Origin: a virus
Reading direction: 5' to 3' (one strand)
Length of the DNA stretch: 24,120 nucleotides
IMG/VR virus record: IMGVR_UViG_3300009703_000100
Coordinates: 1 to 24,120 of that record
Under the pieces are notes generated by a model. The model worked only from the letters and a program-made list of their open reading frames with translations. It searched no databases and was not told the DNA's origin. Position numbers and translations under genes: made by a program. This document shows, in pieces, positions 1-9,700 of the stretch. Every line of letters begins with the position of its first letter. Within the stretch, counting starts at the first letter, position 1.

Positions 1-1134
1 ATTGCCTTGTATTTTAATGTCTGCGTCTTGAACCGCTGAATACAGTTGAACAAAGCCAGAGTTATCTAATACAAAACGAAGATGCTCTGTACCTCCATCC
101 TTGAAACGGATTTTGCCGCCATCAGCATCAAGGTTAATTTCTCCAGCTACATCAACAGTCAAATCACCAGAACTTAAAGCTATTGTAGTTCCATCAATAT
201 TGAAGTTATCTATATCTATACCCGCATCAGATACAATCTTTGGAGTTACTGTTAAACTTGTAGAATCCAATACCATCCGCTCAGTACCGCCAGTATCAAA
301 GCGTATCTTGTCTTCATCAGAAGACTCTTCGACTTGAATCAAGGTATCGTTATCTGCGTCAGAAACCTGAGCAGCAGTACTGATGTTCGTAGCCGTATTA
401 AGGATCGCCTCCACAGCAACCCCAGTAGGGGGTGCAGTTGAGAATGTGATAACGGAGCCAGATACTGAGTAGTTACCTTTACTCTGATACACACCATCAA
501 AATAAACTTGTACGTTGTTTTCGTGCAGAATTTGAGATCCTACATCAAGAGTAGTATCACTGTTGTCACCCGTCATAGTCGCTTTAACTAAATTAGATCC
601 GCCTACAGTTGTTGCCATATGGTAGGCTGTAATAACACGGCCATTTGCGGGTGCAGCACTTAGAGTTAACGTAGTCCCGCTAACACTATAGGCATTATGA
701 GCCTGGAAAACACCGTCGATAAATATCAACAAATTGTTTTCGTTGTCAGGTTGACGACTTAGAGTAAAGGTCGTGTCGGACCCGTCACCTGCAAAGATGT
801 CGGTATCCATCATAGATCCCGACCCCAACCCATCAATCACATCTTGCAGTAATGCAGACGTTATTCTTAACTCGACAAGAATCCCGCTACTCCATGTAGC
901 CGCTGATGTATTATCCTGACCTCTTACAACTGTAAAAGTATTACTAGACCGTGCTGTAGCTTTAACTATCTCACGAGTAGTACCACCCGACTCTTGCAAA
1001 GTTAGATAGCAATAATCATTTGCCCCTGACAGAGATGGAAACGAGGAAGCGTCTGCCAATGTCATGGACGTTACAGACGAGTTGATACCACTCGCTAAAG
1101 TTGAGTTAGCATTGTTAGTAAATTTTACAGTCAT
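1..1134 (-). CDS. Tail fibre protein, N-terminal part (3' end cut by window edge)
   Basis: The frame is open from an ATG at 1134 to position 1, giving 378 residues with no stop, so the gene continues beyond the left edge. A Shine-Dalgarno AGGAAAG overlaps the stop of the preceding 53-aa gene. Residues 1-105 look like the common phage fibre N-terminal attachment domain (TVKFTNNANSTLASGI start, EIVKAT, VVRGQD). Residues 114-174 and 187-247 are two diverged copies of one beta-rich unit sharing ENN, a DGV(F/Y)Q turn, YSVSG and AP..G. Residues about 265-297 contain the DKIRFDTGGTERM type of repeat, familiar from lambdoid side tail fibres and many marine phage fibres; a second similar stretch (GKIRFKDGGTEHLRF) follows at 340-354. 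Likely role: adhesion device for receptor binding. The receptor-binding tip is outside the window. Confidence 0.85.
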   Translation of the reverse strand, partial: MTVKFTNNANSTLASGINSSVTSMTLADASSFPSLSGANDYCYLTLQESGGTTREIVKATARSSNTFTVVRGQDNTSAATWSSGILVELRITSALLQDVIDGLGSGSMMDTDIFAGDGSDTTFTLSRQPDNENNLLIFIDGVFQAHNAYSVSGTTLTLSAAPANGRVITAYHMATTVGGSNLVKATMTGDNSDTTLDVGSQILHENNVQVYFDGVYQSKGNYSVSGSVITFSTAPPTGVAVEAILNTATNISTAAQVSDADNDTLIQVEESSDEDKIRFDTGGTERMVLDSTSLTVTPKIVSDAGIDIDNFNIDGTTIALSSGDLTVDVAGEINLDADGGKIRFKDGGTEHLRFVLDNSGFVQLYSAVQDADIKIQGN

Positions 1135-1143
1135 CGAGCTTTC

Positions 1144-1305
1144 CTATTGTTTAGCTTTACCGATGTTTATCGCAATAGCTTCGACCACTGGATAAATATA
1201 TTTAGCGATAAAAGCGTCATCTTTAGGTGTAGGCGTTGCAGCACAAATGGCTGAAGCTACTGTAACTAATAATGTCGCTATATTTATTATAGTAAGAATA
1301 TCCAT
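1144..1305 (-). CDS. Small single-TM protein (53 aa), TPTPKDD type
   Basis: ATG at 1305, stop TAG at 1144-1146, with an AGAGG Shine-Dalgarno a few bases upstream. The protein begins MDILTIINIATLLVTVASAI, a single hydrophobic segment (about residues 3-22). It continues with TPTPKDDAFIAKYIYPVVEA and ends in NIGKAKQ. I recall similar TPTPKDD-containing small proteins in many marine podoviruses, always unannotated. It lies between two tail genes, just before the fibre gene. The topology (short N-terminal membrane segment, charged soluble tail) would allow a lysis accessory role such as pinholin or spanin helper, but nothing in the sequence proves this. Real coding is supported by the start/Shine-Dalgarno pair, tight spacing on both sides and the recognisable motif. 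Confidence 0.8.
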   Translation of the reverse strand: MDILTIINIATLLVTVASAICAATPTPKDDAFIAKYIYPVVEAIAINIGKAKQ

Positions 1306-1319
1306 TTGTTAACCTCTTA

Positions 1320-1751
1320 TTAACTAGCTGTCACTGTCCAAGTAATAGTCATGCTGTCGGATGCGCCTTTGTTTACCACTGAAAAAACAGTTCGGCATAG
1401 CATGGTTCCACCACTGGAAGCGTTTAGAATTGCAGCTTCAGTGATTGCTCCTGTGCCAGTACCTGCAGCAAACGTATCAACATAAGTTACAACTGCGCCT
1501 GATACGTTAGTTGAAGTTAATGCGGTACGAGCTGCTTCGCTTCCTAGTGCAGTATCACTTGCGCCAGCAGCAGAGCTTCCAGTTCCAATTGCCATGTGTG
1601 ACATGACGTTGGCGCTGGTTCCTGCCATCCTAGATGCTACAAAACCTTTACCTGCGGTAACCACAAGGTTATCTACTTCTTGAACGACTTCCCCGTTCAA
1701 GGCAATGGTCAGATGACCTTTCATTTCCATACCTGATTGTAGTATGTCCAT
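1320..1751 (-). CDS. Putative tail protein (143 aa)
   Basis: The ATG at 1751 is preceded by GAGGAAGC, a good Shine-Dalgarno. The sequence is rich in G, S, T and A with regular beta-strand spacing. Recognisable stretches are KGHLTIALNGEVVQEVDNLV, VTAGKGFVASRM, MAIGTG, then GAITEAAILNASSGGTMLCR, and a C-terminus ending TITWTVTAS. This matches a type of small tail-associated protein I know from many phages, in which an 'igtG ... R..l ... gaItEagif.a..GG.mL.rt.Fs ... titWtit' pattern recurs next to fibre genes. Predicted to be a beta-sandwich part of the tail tip or fibre base. The molecular partner is not known; position between the repeat protein and the fibre supports a tail role. Confidence 0.7.
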   Translation of the reverse strand: MDILQSGMEMKGHLTIALNGEVVQEVDNLVVTAGKGFVASRMAGTSANVMSHMAIGTGSSAAGASDTALGSEAARTALTSTNVSGAVVTYVDTFAAGTGTGAITEAAILNASSGGTMLCRTVFSVVNKGASDSMTITWTVTAS

Positions 1752-1765
1752 ATTTGCTTCCTCGA

Positions 1766-2578
1766 TTAATTAAGTGTGTTTTCGTTAAGTGCTACAGCAT
1801 TAATTGTTGTACCACCTCTCAGTGTAAAACTGAAACTTTCAGATATTGACACTGAATCTGCAATAACTCCTTTGTCGAAACCCACACCGGGTGTATCTAC
1901 AAAAGAGAAACTGTCCGTTGCAGCTTTTTCAAAACCAATTACTTCGGAATCAGAAAAGCTAAAAACATTGGCCTTATTGCCATCGTAGTCTTTTACAAAA
2001 GCATCTACTGTTGCTGCGTCGTCCATAGCAAACGTATCGGCAAAAGCTCTTGTAAAAGTTGCGACCCTGGAAAATACTTCGGTGACTGTAAACGATTCGG
2101 TCTTAGCTAGTTCTACTGCCTGAACCGCTGACTCTGCAATAGAGATCGTATCGCTTGCACCTTTATCAAAAGCCATGACGGACGATTCAGTCATGCTCAT
2201 CGTTTCGTTATTCGTATCGTTAACGACTTTATCAAAACCTATTACAGAAGCTTCTGATAAACTTGAAGCATCACTAAAGGCACGGATATAAGTTGTAACA
2301 ATAGACGGTGATTCTGAAAGAGTTATCGTATCTGCCGCGTCTTTACTAATAGCAAATACTGCTGCTTCAGCAACAGAAAACGCATCAGCTGCGCCTTTAT
2401 TAAATCCAATAGTTGCAGATTCCGTCATACTCTGAACATCATCAAAGTATCTATTAAGAGTAGACGCAAGTAACCTAACATCCACGGCTTTCATAAGCCG
2501 AGCAGTCGCAAGCCCCTGCATATTCCTAGCAGAGGATATAGCTTTTAAGTCCCTTGTCGTAACTATAGAGTCAGTCAT
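1766..2578 (-). CDS. Repeat-rich tail/stalk protein (270 aa)
   Basis: The ATG at 2578 overlaps the stop of the upstream gene (TAATG), which points to translational coupling. After an N-terminal stretch of about 45 residues, most of the protein is a degenerate repeat of about 20-35 residues. The unit is an F-D/E-K-G/A-A turn, then a D(T/S)(hydrophobic)S(hydrophobic)-x-E/D-(S/A) strand; examples are GFNKGAADAFSVAEAAV, AFDKGASDTISIAESAV and GFEKAATDSFSFVDTP. Several copies are visible from about residue 55 to 255. The C-terminus (RGGTTINAVALNENTLN) falls outside the repeat. Such serial beta repeats build elongated fibres or stalks, so a tail-stem or adhesin role is likely, but this is inference from composition and neighbours only. 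No enzyme motif is visible. Confidence 0.65.
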   Translation of the reverse strand: MTDSIVTTRDLKAISSARNMQGLATARLMKAVDVRLLASTLNRYFDDVQSMTESATIGFNKGAADAFSVAEAAVFAISKDAADTITLSESPSIVTTYIRAFSDASSLSEASVIGFDKVVNDTNNETMSMTESSVMAFDKGASDTISIAESAVQAVELAKTESFTVTEVFSRVATFTRAFADTFAMDDAATVDAFVKDYDGNKANVFSFSDSEVIGFEKAATDSFSFVDTPGVGFDKGVIADSVSISESFSFTLRGGTTINAVALNENTLN

Positions 2579-2952
2579 TAGTCAAAGTCGTCTCGAACTT
2601 TAAACTTTACCAAGTCATTAACTGTTTGTTTACCGCCGCCTGAAAAAGTAATTTCGATCTCACCTTCGTAAGTCCCGGCAGAAGGAAAACAATTAGTTGT
2701 AAAAGTAGTAATACAAACGCCATTTGCTGCATCACTAAGTGTCATGCTTAGAGTATCAGTTACAGTAGTGCTACCCAGCTCACGTATACGCAATCTTACA
2801 GTAGCCCCTGTTACATTAATCGGTGCCCAAGTTGCATCGTTATCAGCATTTAATGTTTGTCCAGAAGCAGCAGCGTTTTTATCTTTCAAAGTAACCGTAA
2901 GCTCTGGTAACGTATCGCCTACAACGTAGCTTAAAGTGTTAGAGTATGCCAT
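2578..2952 (-). CDS. Ig-like/BppU-type tail protein (124 aa)
   Basis: ATG at 2952 with Shine-Dalgarno GAGGGC. The sequence reads as one immunoglobulin-like beta-sandwich: an opening YVVGDTLPELTVTLKDKN strand pair, a central TGATVRLRIRE strand, then NGVCITTFTTNCFPSAGTYE and GEIEITFSGGGKQTVNDLVKFKVRDDF. The pattern 'GD..P.l.v.l.d....vdltGa.v.l.ir......' followed by 'aG.Y..e.ei.f.dg' is that of BppU-like N-terminal domains found in baseplate or tail proteins of many phages. Here it is a stand-alone domain just after the lysis genes and before the stalk gene, so it may attach the fibre apparatus to the tail. Two cysteines in the second half could pair, but that is not certain. Confidence 0.7.
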   Translation of the reverse strand: MAYSNTLSYVVGDTLPELTVTLKDKNAAASGQTLNADNDATWAPINVTGATVRLRIRELGSTTVTDTLSMTLSDAANGVCITTFTTNCFPSAGTYEGEIEITFSGGGKQTVNDLVKFKVRDDFD

Positions 2953-2982
2953 AGTGCCCTCATTATATTCGTGCTATATGTA

Positions 2983-3333
2983 TTAGTATACCCACAGTAC
3001 AGCGCGGGTCTGACGTATGTCCACATGGACAAAGTCTTTTGCAACGCCTATCCCTTTAAAACCAAGTTCTAAGGCGTTTTCTACAATTAATCTGCGTTGT
3101 TCGCCGCCAACAACTTTAATGTCAGCAGCAATCCCTTGGGCGTGAGTACCTGGGTTTTCTTTCTTGGCCTCAATACTATGCCGAGGAGATCTGTACCCAG
3201 ACGTAACAATAAATGGGAAACCACATTCTTCCCTTAACTGATCAAGTCCTGCAATAAACTCAGGCAGGATTTCATTCTCGCCAGTTTCTTGGCAATCAAA
3301 ATCTTCTACCTTAAAATACTTATACGTGTTCAC
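2983..3333 (-). CDS. M15-type peptidase, probable endolysin (116 aa)
   Basis: This is a compact single-domain peptidase of the M15_3 kind (D-Ala-D-Ala carboxypeptidase / L-Ala-D-Glu endopeptidase fold). Visible zinc and active-site residues are SGYRSPRHS (residues 45-53), H64 and D71 in GTHAQGIAADI, and H103 with D105 in VHVDIR. There is no signal peptide, so it would need a holin for release. It starts with GTG at 3333, which overlaps the holin stop as GTGA, a classic coupled holin-endolysin pair. Known role of the family: cleaving peptide bonds in peptidoglycan. The stand-alone form is common as a phage endolysin but is also used as a virion lysin; position directly after the holin favours lysis. 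Confidence 0.85.
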   Translation of the reverse strand: MNTYKYFKVEDFDCQETGENEILPEFIAGLDQLREECGFPFIVTSGYRSPRHSIEAKKENPGTHAQGIAADIKVVGGEQRRLIVENALELGFKGIGVAKDFVHVDIRQTRAVLWVY

Positions 3334-3725
3334 TTATTCACACCTTTTGTTTTCTCAAATGAACGTAACCCACCAAGACCTAACATACCCATAAGCACTG
3401 TCATTAACGTAGACATATCAAACTCAGGTAACGCTGGGACTTCTGCCCCAAACATAGTAATAAAGAACAAAGCCACTGGTTGCCCAAGGAAATGCCAGAG
3501 TAGTGCAAGAGCACAAGTCCAGCCGCAAAGCGGTCTCCAGCTTGACTGAAACCAATTCCCTTGAGCTTCCATCTTGTTTACTTCAATCTGAGCTAGCGCA
3601 ATCTCTTGAGCGTGTCTATCACTCATGGTTGCGATCTCATGCGCCATCTTGTCTCTGGCGTTTTTGTCCGGGATTACCTTTTCAAGTAGTCCAGTTACGG
3701 GTCCAATTAAAGCAGTTAAAGCCAT
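3330..3725 (-). CDS. Holin, GTA 3-TM type (131 aa)
   Basis: ATG at 3725 with Shine-Dalgarno AAGGAG nine bases upstream. The N-terminal 55 residues are amphipathic and charged (LIGPVTGLLEKVIPDKNARD, then HAQEIALAQIEVNKMEAQ). They are followed by the W-FQSSWRPLCGW signature and hydrophobic segments around CALALLWHFLGQPVALFFITM and TLMTVLMGMLGLGGLR, ending in a basic tail. This is the layout of the GTA_holin_3TM family (holin of gene transfer agents and many phages), in which 'W..SsWRP..gW' precedes the membrane part. It is predicted to sit in the inner membrane and open it for the endolysin encoded immediately downstream (GTGA overlap). Confidence 0.85.
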   Translation of the reverse strand: MALTALIGPVTGLLEKVIPDKNARDKMAHEIATMSDRHAQEIALAQIEVNKMEAQGNWFQSSWRPLCGWTCALALLWHFLGQPVALFFITMFGAEVPALPEFDMSTLMTVLMGMLGLGGLRSFEKTKGVNK

Positions 3726-3739
3726 TTTGTCTATACTCC

Positions 3740-6700
3740 TTATAAGATAGCTGCAGCAGGAACGAGCCTATCAAACTCTCCGCGTCCGAAAACTGCTTCG
3801 ACTGATTCAGCAGTTGGGCCTAATAAAGCGGATAAACCTGCTGCAGGGCCGTTCCATTGCCCACTTCGATACGCCATAGAAACAATTGAAAGAGGCCCAT
3901 ATATACCCGTTTTATCAAGAGCCTCTCCAAGGTATGCGCCCCACTCCATATTATCAGTTCTAAAGTAATCCTTTTCGCTTTGTCCTAAAGTAGTAAAGAA
4001 CGCCAGACCTGTCTTGGCATACTCACGTAACTCCATACCTACCATAGCAAGAGGTAATAGAGCCACTGCTGACAGTGCCAACATACCTGCTGCTCCGTAC
4101 ACACGTTGCCGCCCTTCAGTTTCAGCCATTCTTATTCCAATCTCTCTTCTTATACCCCCAATTATTTTTGTATAAAAAGCGTAGAAGTATGATTTTAATT
4201 GCCACACTAAAGCCCATCTAGGATCAGATGCCCATGTAGGTCGTTCTGCTGCGTTCGGTCTAAGTATGGAACTTTCAACAAACTTCTGTATTGCGAACTT
4301 AACTGCTTTACCTTCTTGGCTTTCAAATGTGCGCCCACCTTCATCCCATGCTTTTATCTGCGCTGGTGTAACCCCTAAAGAATCCAAGTAACGGGCTGAC
4401 CTTGAGTTAGGTAAATCAGCATGATGAAGTAAAAACTGCACTGACATGCCAGTAGCAAAACTACGACTAAAGTTTGTAAAGAACTCTAGCCCTGTATATT
4501 TAAAATATTTATCAGTCCAAGCACGAGATGCTTCGTCCATGTGTTCACGTTCTGTAACACTCATCCAAGCATTAGATATAGCCCCATCTTGTACAAGCCC
4601 TATTTCTTCTGCTATTTTTCGAGCTTCTTCTTGGGAAAGACCTTGCTTTAATTGTCTAAAGGCCATCTCAAAACCATTAAATTCTTTAGAGAATATAATC
4701 GGGCCAGCTAATTCGGGAAGTGAACCGATAGCTGCAAACGGTAGTAATAATGTGTACTGAGCCGCCAGTAATCTACTTTGCCACTTGCGACGTTTCTCTG
4801 ACATAGGTTCATAACCGTATCCTAAATAGCCATTAATAATTTCTTGAGCGTACGCTCTATCTTTCGCATCAAGTTGGTCTAAAAGAGGTTGTAAACGATC
4901 AGTACCTGTAGCACTTTTTGTTGAGCTATTCCACTCAACACGTTTTACTAACTGTTTTTTATACATCATAAAGGCTTCAACAGGTGGAAGCGCAAAGCCC
5001 TTTTGCATTAACTCTTCTCTGGATACAAGAGCTGTTAAACGTCGTTTCTCTTCTCTTACACTTGCAGGGTCTACTTCATCTATATTTAACTCAGAGTTTT
5101 CAACTACATCTTGATACTTAACAATTCTTGCAAGTGATTTTCTAATTGCGTTTAGTGCTTTTATTCTGTCGTTAGAACTAGCAAACGGTTTTCTTTGCTC
5201 TTCTGCCCTAAGAAGAAGTAGTGCAAATGCTTCTCCGTTGTGGGCTATTTCCTGCAGATTTAAAACAACAGGAAAATAATTCTGTTGGAAATCAATCCTT
5301 CCTTTTTGATTTCGTCCAAATCCTTCTTGTGAAGGTTGGATATAATTCTTATGAAGATCTTCTAAGAAAACCCGAATCTTAACAGCCAACTCATTTTCAA
5401 GTTGAGAGGTGGGCGTTTCACTACTAGCAGCTTCCATTGCAGCTATAACTTCTGGTGAGTCTAAAGCTCCTATCTCCCTTCTAAATCGCTCTTCAATTTC
5501 ACGATTCTGTACGTCAGCTTCTTGCAACATGCCCATTCTACTACCGCCTGTACGAGCACCTGCTTCACGGTAGAACATATCTGCAATAAGTTCTCCCACA
5601 CGTGTTGTTGTTTCTTGGCCTTTAGCATCTTTAATAAAATCTCCAATCATTCGAAGGTTTTTATTAGCAGTAAAGAACACATTGCGTAAGGGCTGCATCC
5701 CTCTAACCTTATTATTTATCGCAAGTTTTACTTGTTCAAATAGGTTCTTAGAGAAACTTACTGCCCCTGGAGTATTTTCAGTTTCTTCACGTATGGCTTT
5801 GACTAAGGCTTGTTTTTCCCATGTTGCTATAGCAGCTGGATCTGCAACTAATGTTGCGTTATTAGTACGATTAGCTTCTACAACCTGTTCTATAAATGTC
5901 TCAGCAGAAACGTCAACTGGACCTTTAAACCTCCGTTGCAAGAAAGGCACTAGTGCTTTAAACATGGCTCTAAGTTTAGCTGCAATCTTTTTAAACGTGC
6001 TTTCTACAATATTTTTAGGTTTTGATTTTATAAACTCTTGAGCGCCCCATTTAGCTACTTGATCTGCAAACCACTCTTCAAAACCAAACTGACCTTCATA
6101 TCCTTTTATAGATTTATCTCGTTTTTCAAAAGCGCGAAGCATTTTTTTATAGATAGGTTTTCTTAACAAACCATCCATTTGTTCATTTAGGAAAAGATGG
6201 CCTATTTCATGGGCAAACACTAAAGCTGTACCAAGCTCATTACCAGTATTTACATCGTCCACAATAATGAAATGGGAATTACTATAGGTAATGGCCCGGC
6301 CTAAATCATTCCCTTGGCTTGCCGCCATTTCATCTTTTAGCTGGATTATTTTGTCAGCTACTCTAGTGTCACGAAATCTTTGTCTAATTTGATCTGGTGA
6401 TAAAGCATCTAACTGCGAAGCAAAGATAATACCCGTGGGCTTTCTTATACTTAAAGTTTGAATCATCCTTTTTATAACGTCTACAGTATTTACACTCGCA
6501 TTCGTAGACTCGGGTTCCCCAAATATAAAAGATAACGAAGTCTTCGCTCTTTCCCCTTCTATTACTGTTGGTACTTCTGTGTCGTAGTAGGCGTAAGGAA
6601 CATCAGGCGATTCGTCAACTATCCTACTGCCCCCGGCTTCTAAATCTCCGGGAGTTCCGGGAGTCTCTCTTTCGATAAGCCCTTCTTCAATTGCGGCTTG

Positions 6701-9700
6701 TATCTCAAGTTCTTTTTCAAGATCCTCTTTAACCCATATACTAAACGCACCTTTTTCAAGTGAGCCGCCTAGTCTTTGCTCTGCCCGTTGTTGTAAGTAA
6801 ACTCTGTTTGCGTCAGTTACTGACGCAAAAGAAGCAGGTTTCACTACCATGCCTAAGTTTTCTTCACGCGCCATCTTTAAGTTTTTACTTATAATTTTTC
6901 TTAAAGGAACCTTCATCGCGTTACCTTTATCATCTTTAAGATAAGGGTCATCCTTTGAAGAAGCGCCTGTTTTAAGTATTAGGTTTAAATATGGAGGAGC
7001 TACAGGTCTTGGCTCACTTGGTTTTGCCCGAGGAATTCTATTTGTTGGATCGTTAGGATCTACATCCGAGTTATTTACAAACCATCTACTAATTCTTTGT
7101 TGATGAGCAGCTAACTCTCTTAGAATCGTACTTTTAAAAGTAGTTTGTTCACCTACTGATTTACCGTCTAAAGTAAATAACTCTAATTGGGATCTATTAG
7201 GTTGCGCTCCCCTGCGCGTTCTTGTTTGTTGTTCTAAATCAGTAGCCATACTGTCTTCGTCAACAACATGTTTTGCAGTAAAAGTTGTTTGTTTAGTTAT
7301 AGATGCTGTTCTAACTATTCTTTTACCAGCTCTATCTCTGCCCTCAAGATCAAAAGAAATGTCATAGCCGTTAATTATTAACTCATTAAACATTTCTATT
7401 AAAGCGTGTCCATCTGACGCAGCAACAAAATCTTGTTGAAGTCTTGACTCTAACAACCGTTTACCTGCAGCAACGATATCTACTAAGTTTACTTTTGCTG
7501 TGTTACCAAGAGGATCGGTAATACTTACACCACTATCTTTTGCATACTGACTACTTTTTGCTGCATTTACTTCAAGTAGCAAAAAAGCATCCATAGTTAC
7601 GAGTTTTTCAGCCTTTCCTCTTGCTTTATGTTTAAACAATTCAGCATCAGATGTAAGAACTGTTATAAGGTATCTACCAGGATTAAAAGGTCCGGGCGGC
7701 TCTATCGAAACTTCTCTACCTGCTTTACTTTGTTTAACTAATTCTTTAAGCATTGCAGGAGTCATACGCTGCCAAAAACCGCCGTCCTCCCAGTTTGGCG
7801 AAAACCTGCCCTCAAACTCTTCCATAAAAGCAGCCCGTGCTGCTGGCATATCACGGGGGTAAAGTTTAATTAAACCGTCTCGATCTAAAGGAGCTTCTTT
7901 ATGTTTATTATTTTCGAACAATACTCGTAAGTTCTGTTCTCCCATGCCAGAAGTCGGATCAGCTACTTCCTGTTCTACTCCTTCAACATCTGTTGATAAC
8001 TGCGCTGCTTCTAACTCATTTTGAATATCTTGTCTGGTTAAACGATCTTCAATCCCCCGCCCAAGAGATTGTTCAAGCTCTTCTTTCCCTTCAAATATAA
8101 AATCAATAAATTGGTCTTTAGCCTCAATATCACTATTTTGATATTCTTCGTTGTAGGCTTTTGCTATAGCTGCATATTCAGAGTCTCCTTTAGCTAAAGC
8201 GTCAAGCCGGTTTCCCACTTCTTCTCGTAATTCTGCTTCTCTTGCTTCGGCTCTAAGCTCTGGCCCTGCTTGTAAAGGTGCTTCTGGTGTAGGTTCAGGG
8301 CGACGACGCTGGGCTTCAATCATCTCTGCTGATGTAATCTTGTCCGGGTATTCTGGGTCTACTCTTCTAAAAGTAAGACCTGTAGTTAAATCCGTAAAAA
8401 ATCCACTTGCTCGTAGCCTACGAGATCGTCCTGCTTGCCTGTTACCTTCTACAATTTCTTCTCGGGGCGTTAAGACTTCTATCAATTCAACAACGTCGTT
8501 TATTCTTTCACGAGTTGTTCGTTGCCTCATGGGAGACTCTTTTGGTTCGCCCTGTTGCTCTCGTTTCCAAGCCCTAATTTTAGCTAAAGGTCCAGTAAGC
8601 GAAATGTCATCAGCAGAATCTTGTTGTGTTTTTTGTGCTTCTTGTACTTCCTGTTCAAGTGCATCAAGTCTATCGGGGTCTACTCCCTCTGGTGTTTCTA
8701 CTGCCCGGCTAAGGTCTTGTGCTTCTTGCTGTAATTCTTCCTTTCGTTCCTGAGTTACAGCTTCTAGTCCTTCGGCAAACTGCGCTAGATCTTCAAGACC
8801 TGGGTCTACTTCTTGCCCTTCCGGTAAAACTTGCGCTTGTACTTTTTCTTGTCGGGCCGCAATTACATCGTCTGCCGCATTAACTTCAACCCTTCCTCCT
8901 TTCGGAAGTTGACTGTTCGCTGACGCAAAAGCTTCTGCTTCGTTTTCAGCATTAGTAGCCTCTTCAAAAACCACATTCCCTTTTGGATCAAACACCTGCA
9001 CAACCCTATCGGCATCAGGGGGTTTAGTTCCGCTCATTTTTAACGCTGTAGAAAGTACATCTGGGGTAGCTCTACCTGCCACAACTTGTTCAATAATATC
9101 CATAAAGGGAGAAACAATTGTCCCCCTACCCGGAACAAACGCAACATACGCTTCTCTATTACCCGAAGGGAATGCAAGGCTTACTTTTTTTGTGGTTCCA
9201 TCAGCTGTAGCTCCAAACGAGGGTGTGTCTCCTTCTACCCACACAACATCTCTTTTATGCCCATCTTCAAACATCAGCTCAAGCTGAGCATTTATGTCGC
9301 TGGGTGCTTCTGCATCAGTAAACCCTGGTTTTCTTTTATTTAAAAACTCATTATTTATAACGCGCTCGGTAAAAATTTGTTTACCCTGATCTAAATAACT
9401 TTGCGCTCTTTCAGAAACATTATTAGGGATGCTAATGTTCCCAAGTTCACGGACGCCGCCCGCCGCTGTAGAACCTGCCGCACCGAAAGCACCGCCGCCA
9501 AAAAATGCTGCAAACGCTGCTTCACCACGTCTTAGGTTTGCTTCAGCTTGAGTATACGTTTTGTCCATAAGAAAACGGTTTTGAATCGCAATCTCTTCTT
9601 GGGCTAATTCTGCAGCACCCTCTGTAGCACCTGATTTAAGAAAGCCGCCACCAAGGTCTTTTGCTAATCTACCAAAAGTACTGGAACTATTACCTGCGGC

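Noticed and set aside
2962-2967. Perfect TATAAT just before the 124-aa tail gene
   Set aside because: Transcription from it would begin inside or past the ribosome site and leave no leader, and no good -35 lies 16-18 bases upstream; most likely chance in an AT-rich gap.
8340-8753. 137-codon plus-strand frame, Ser/Cys-rich
   Set aside because: Lies wholly within the giant gene opposite its Glu/Gln-rich coiled region; the composition is that of an antisense shadow.
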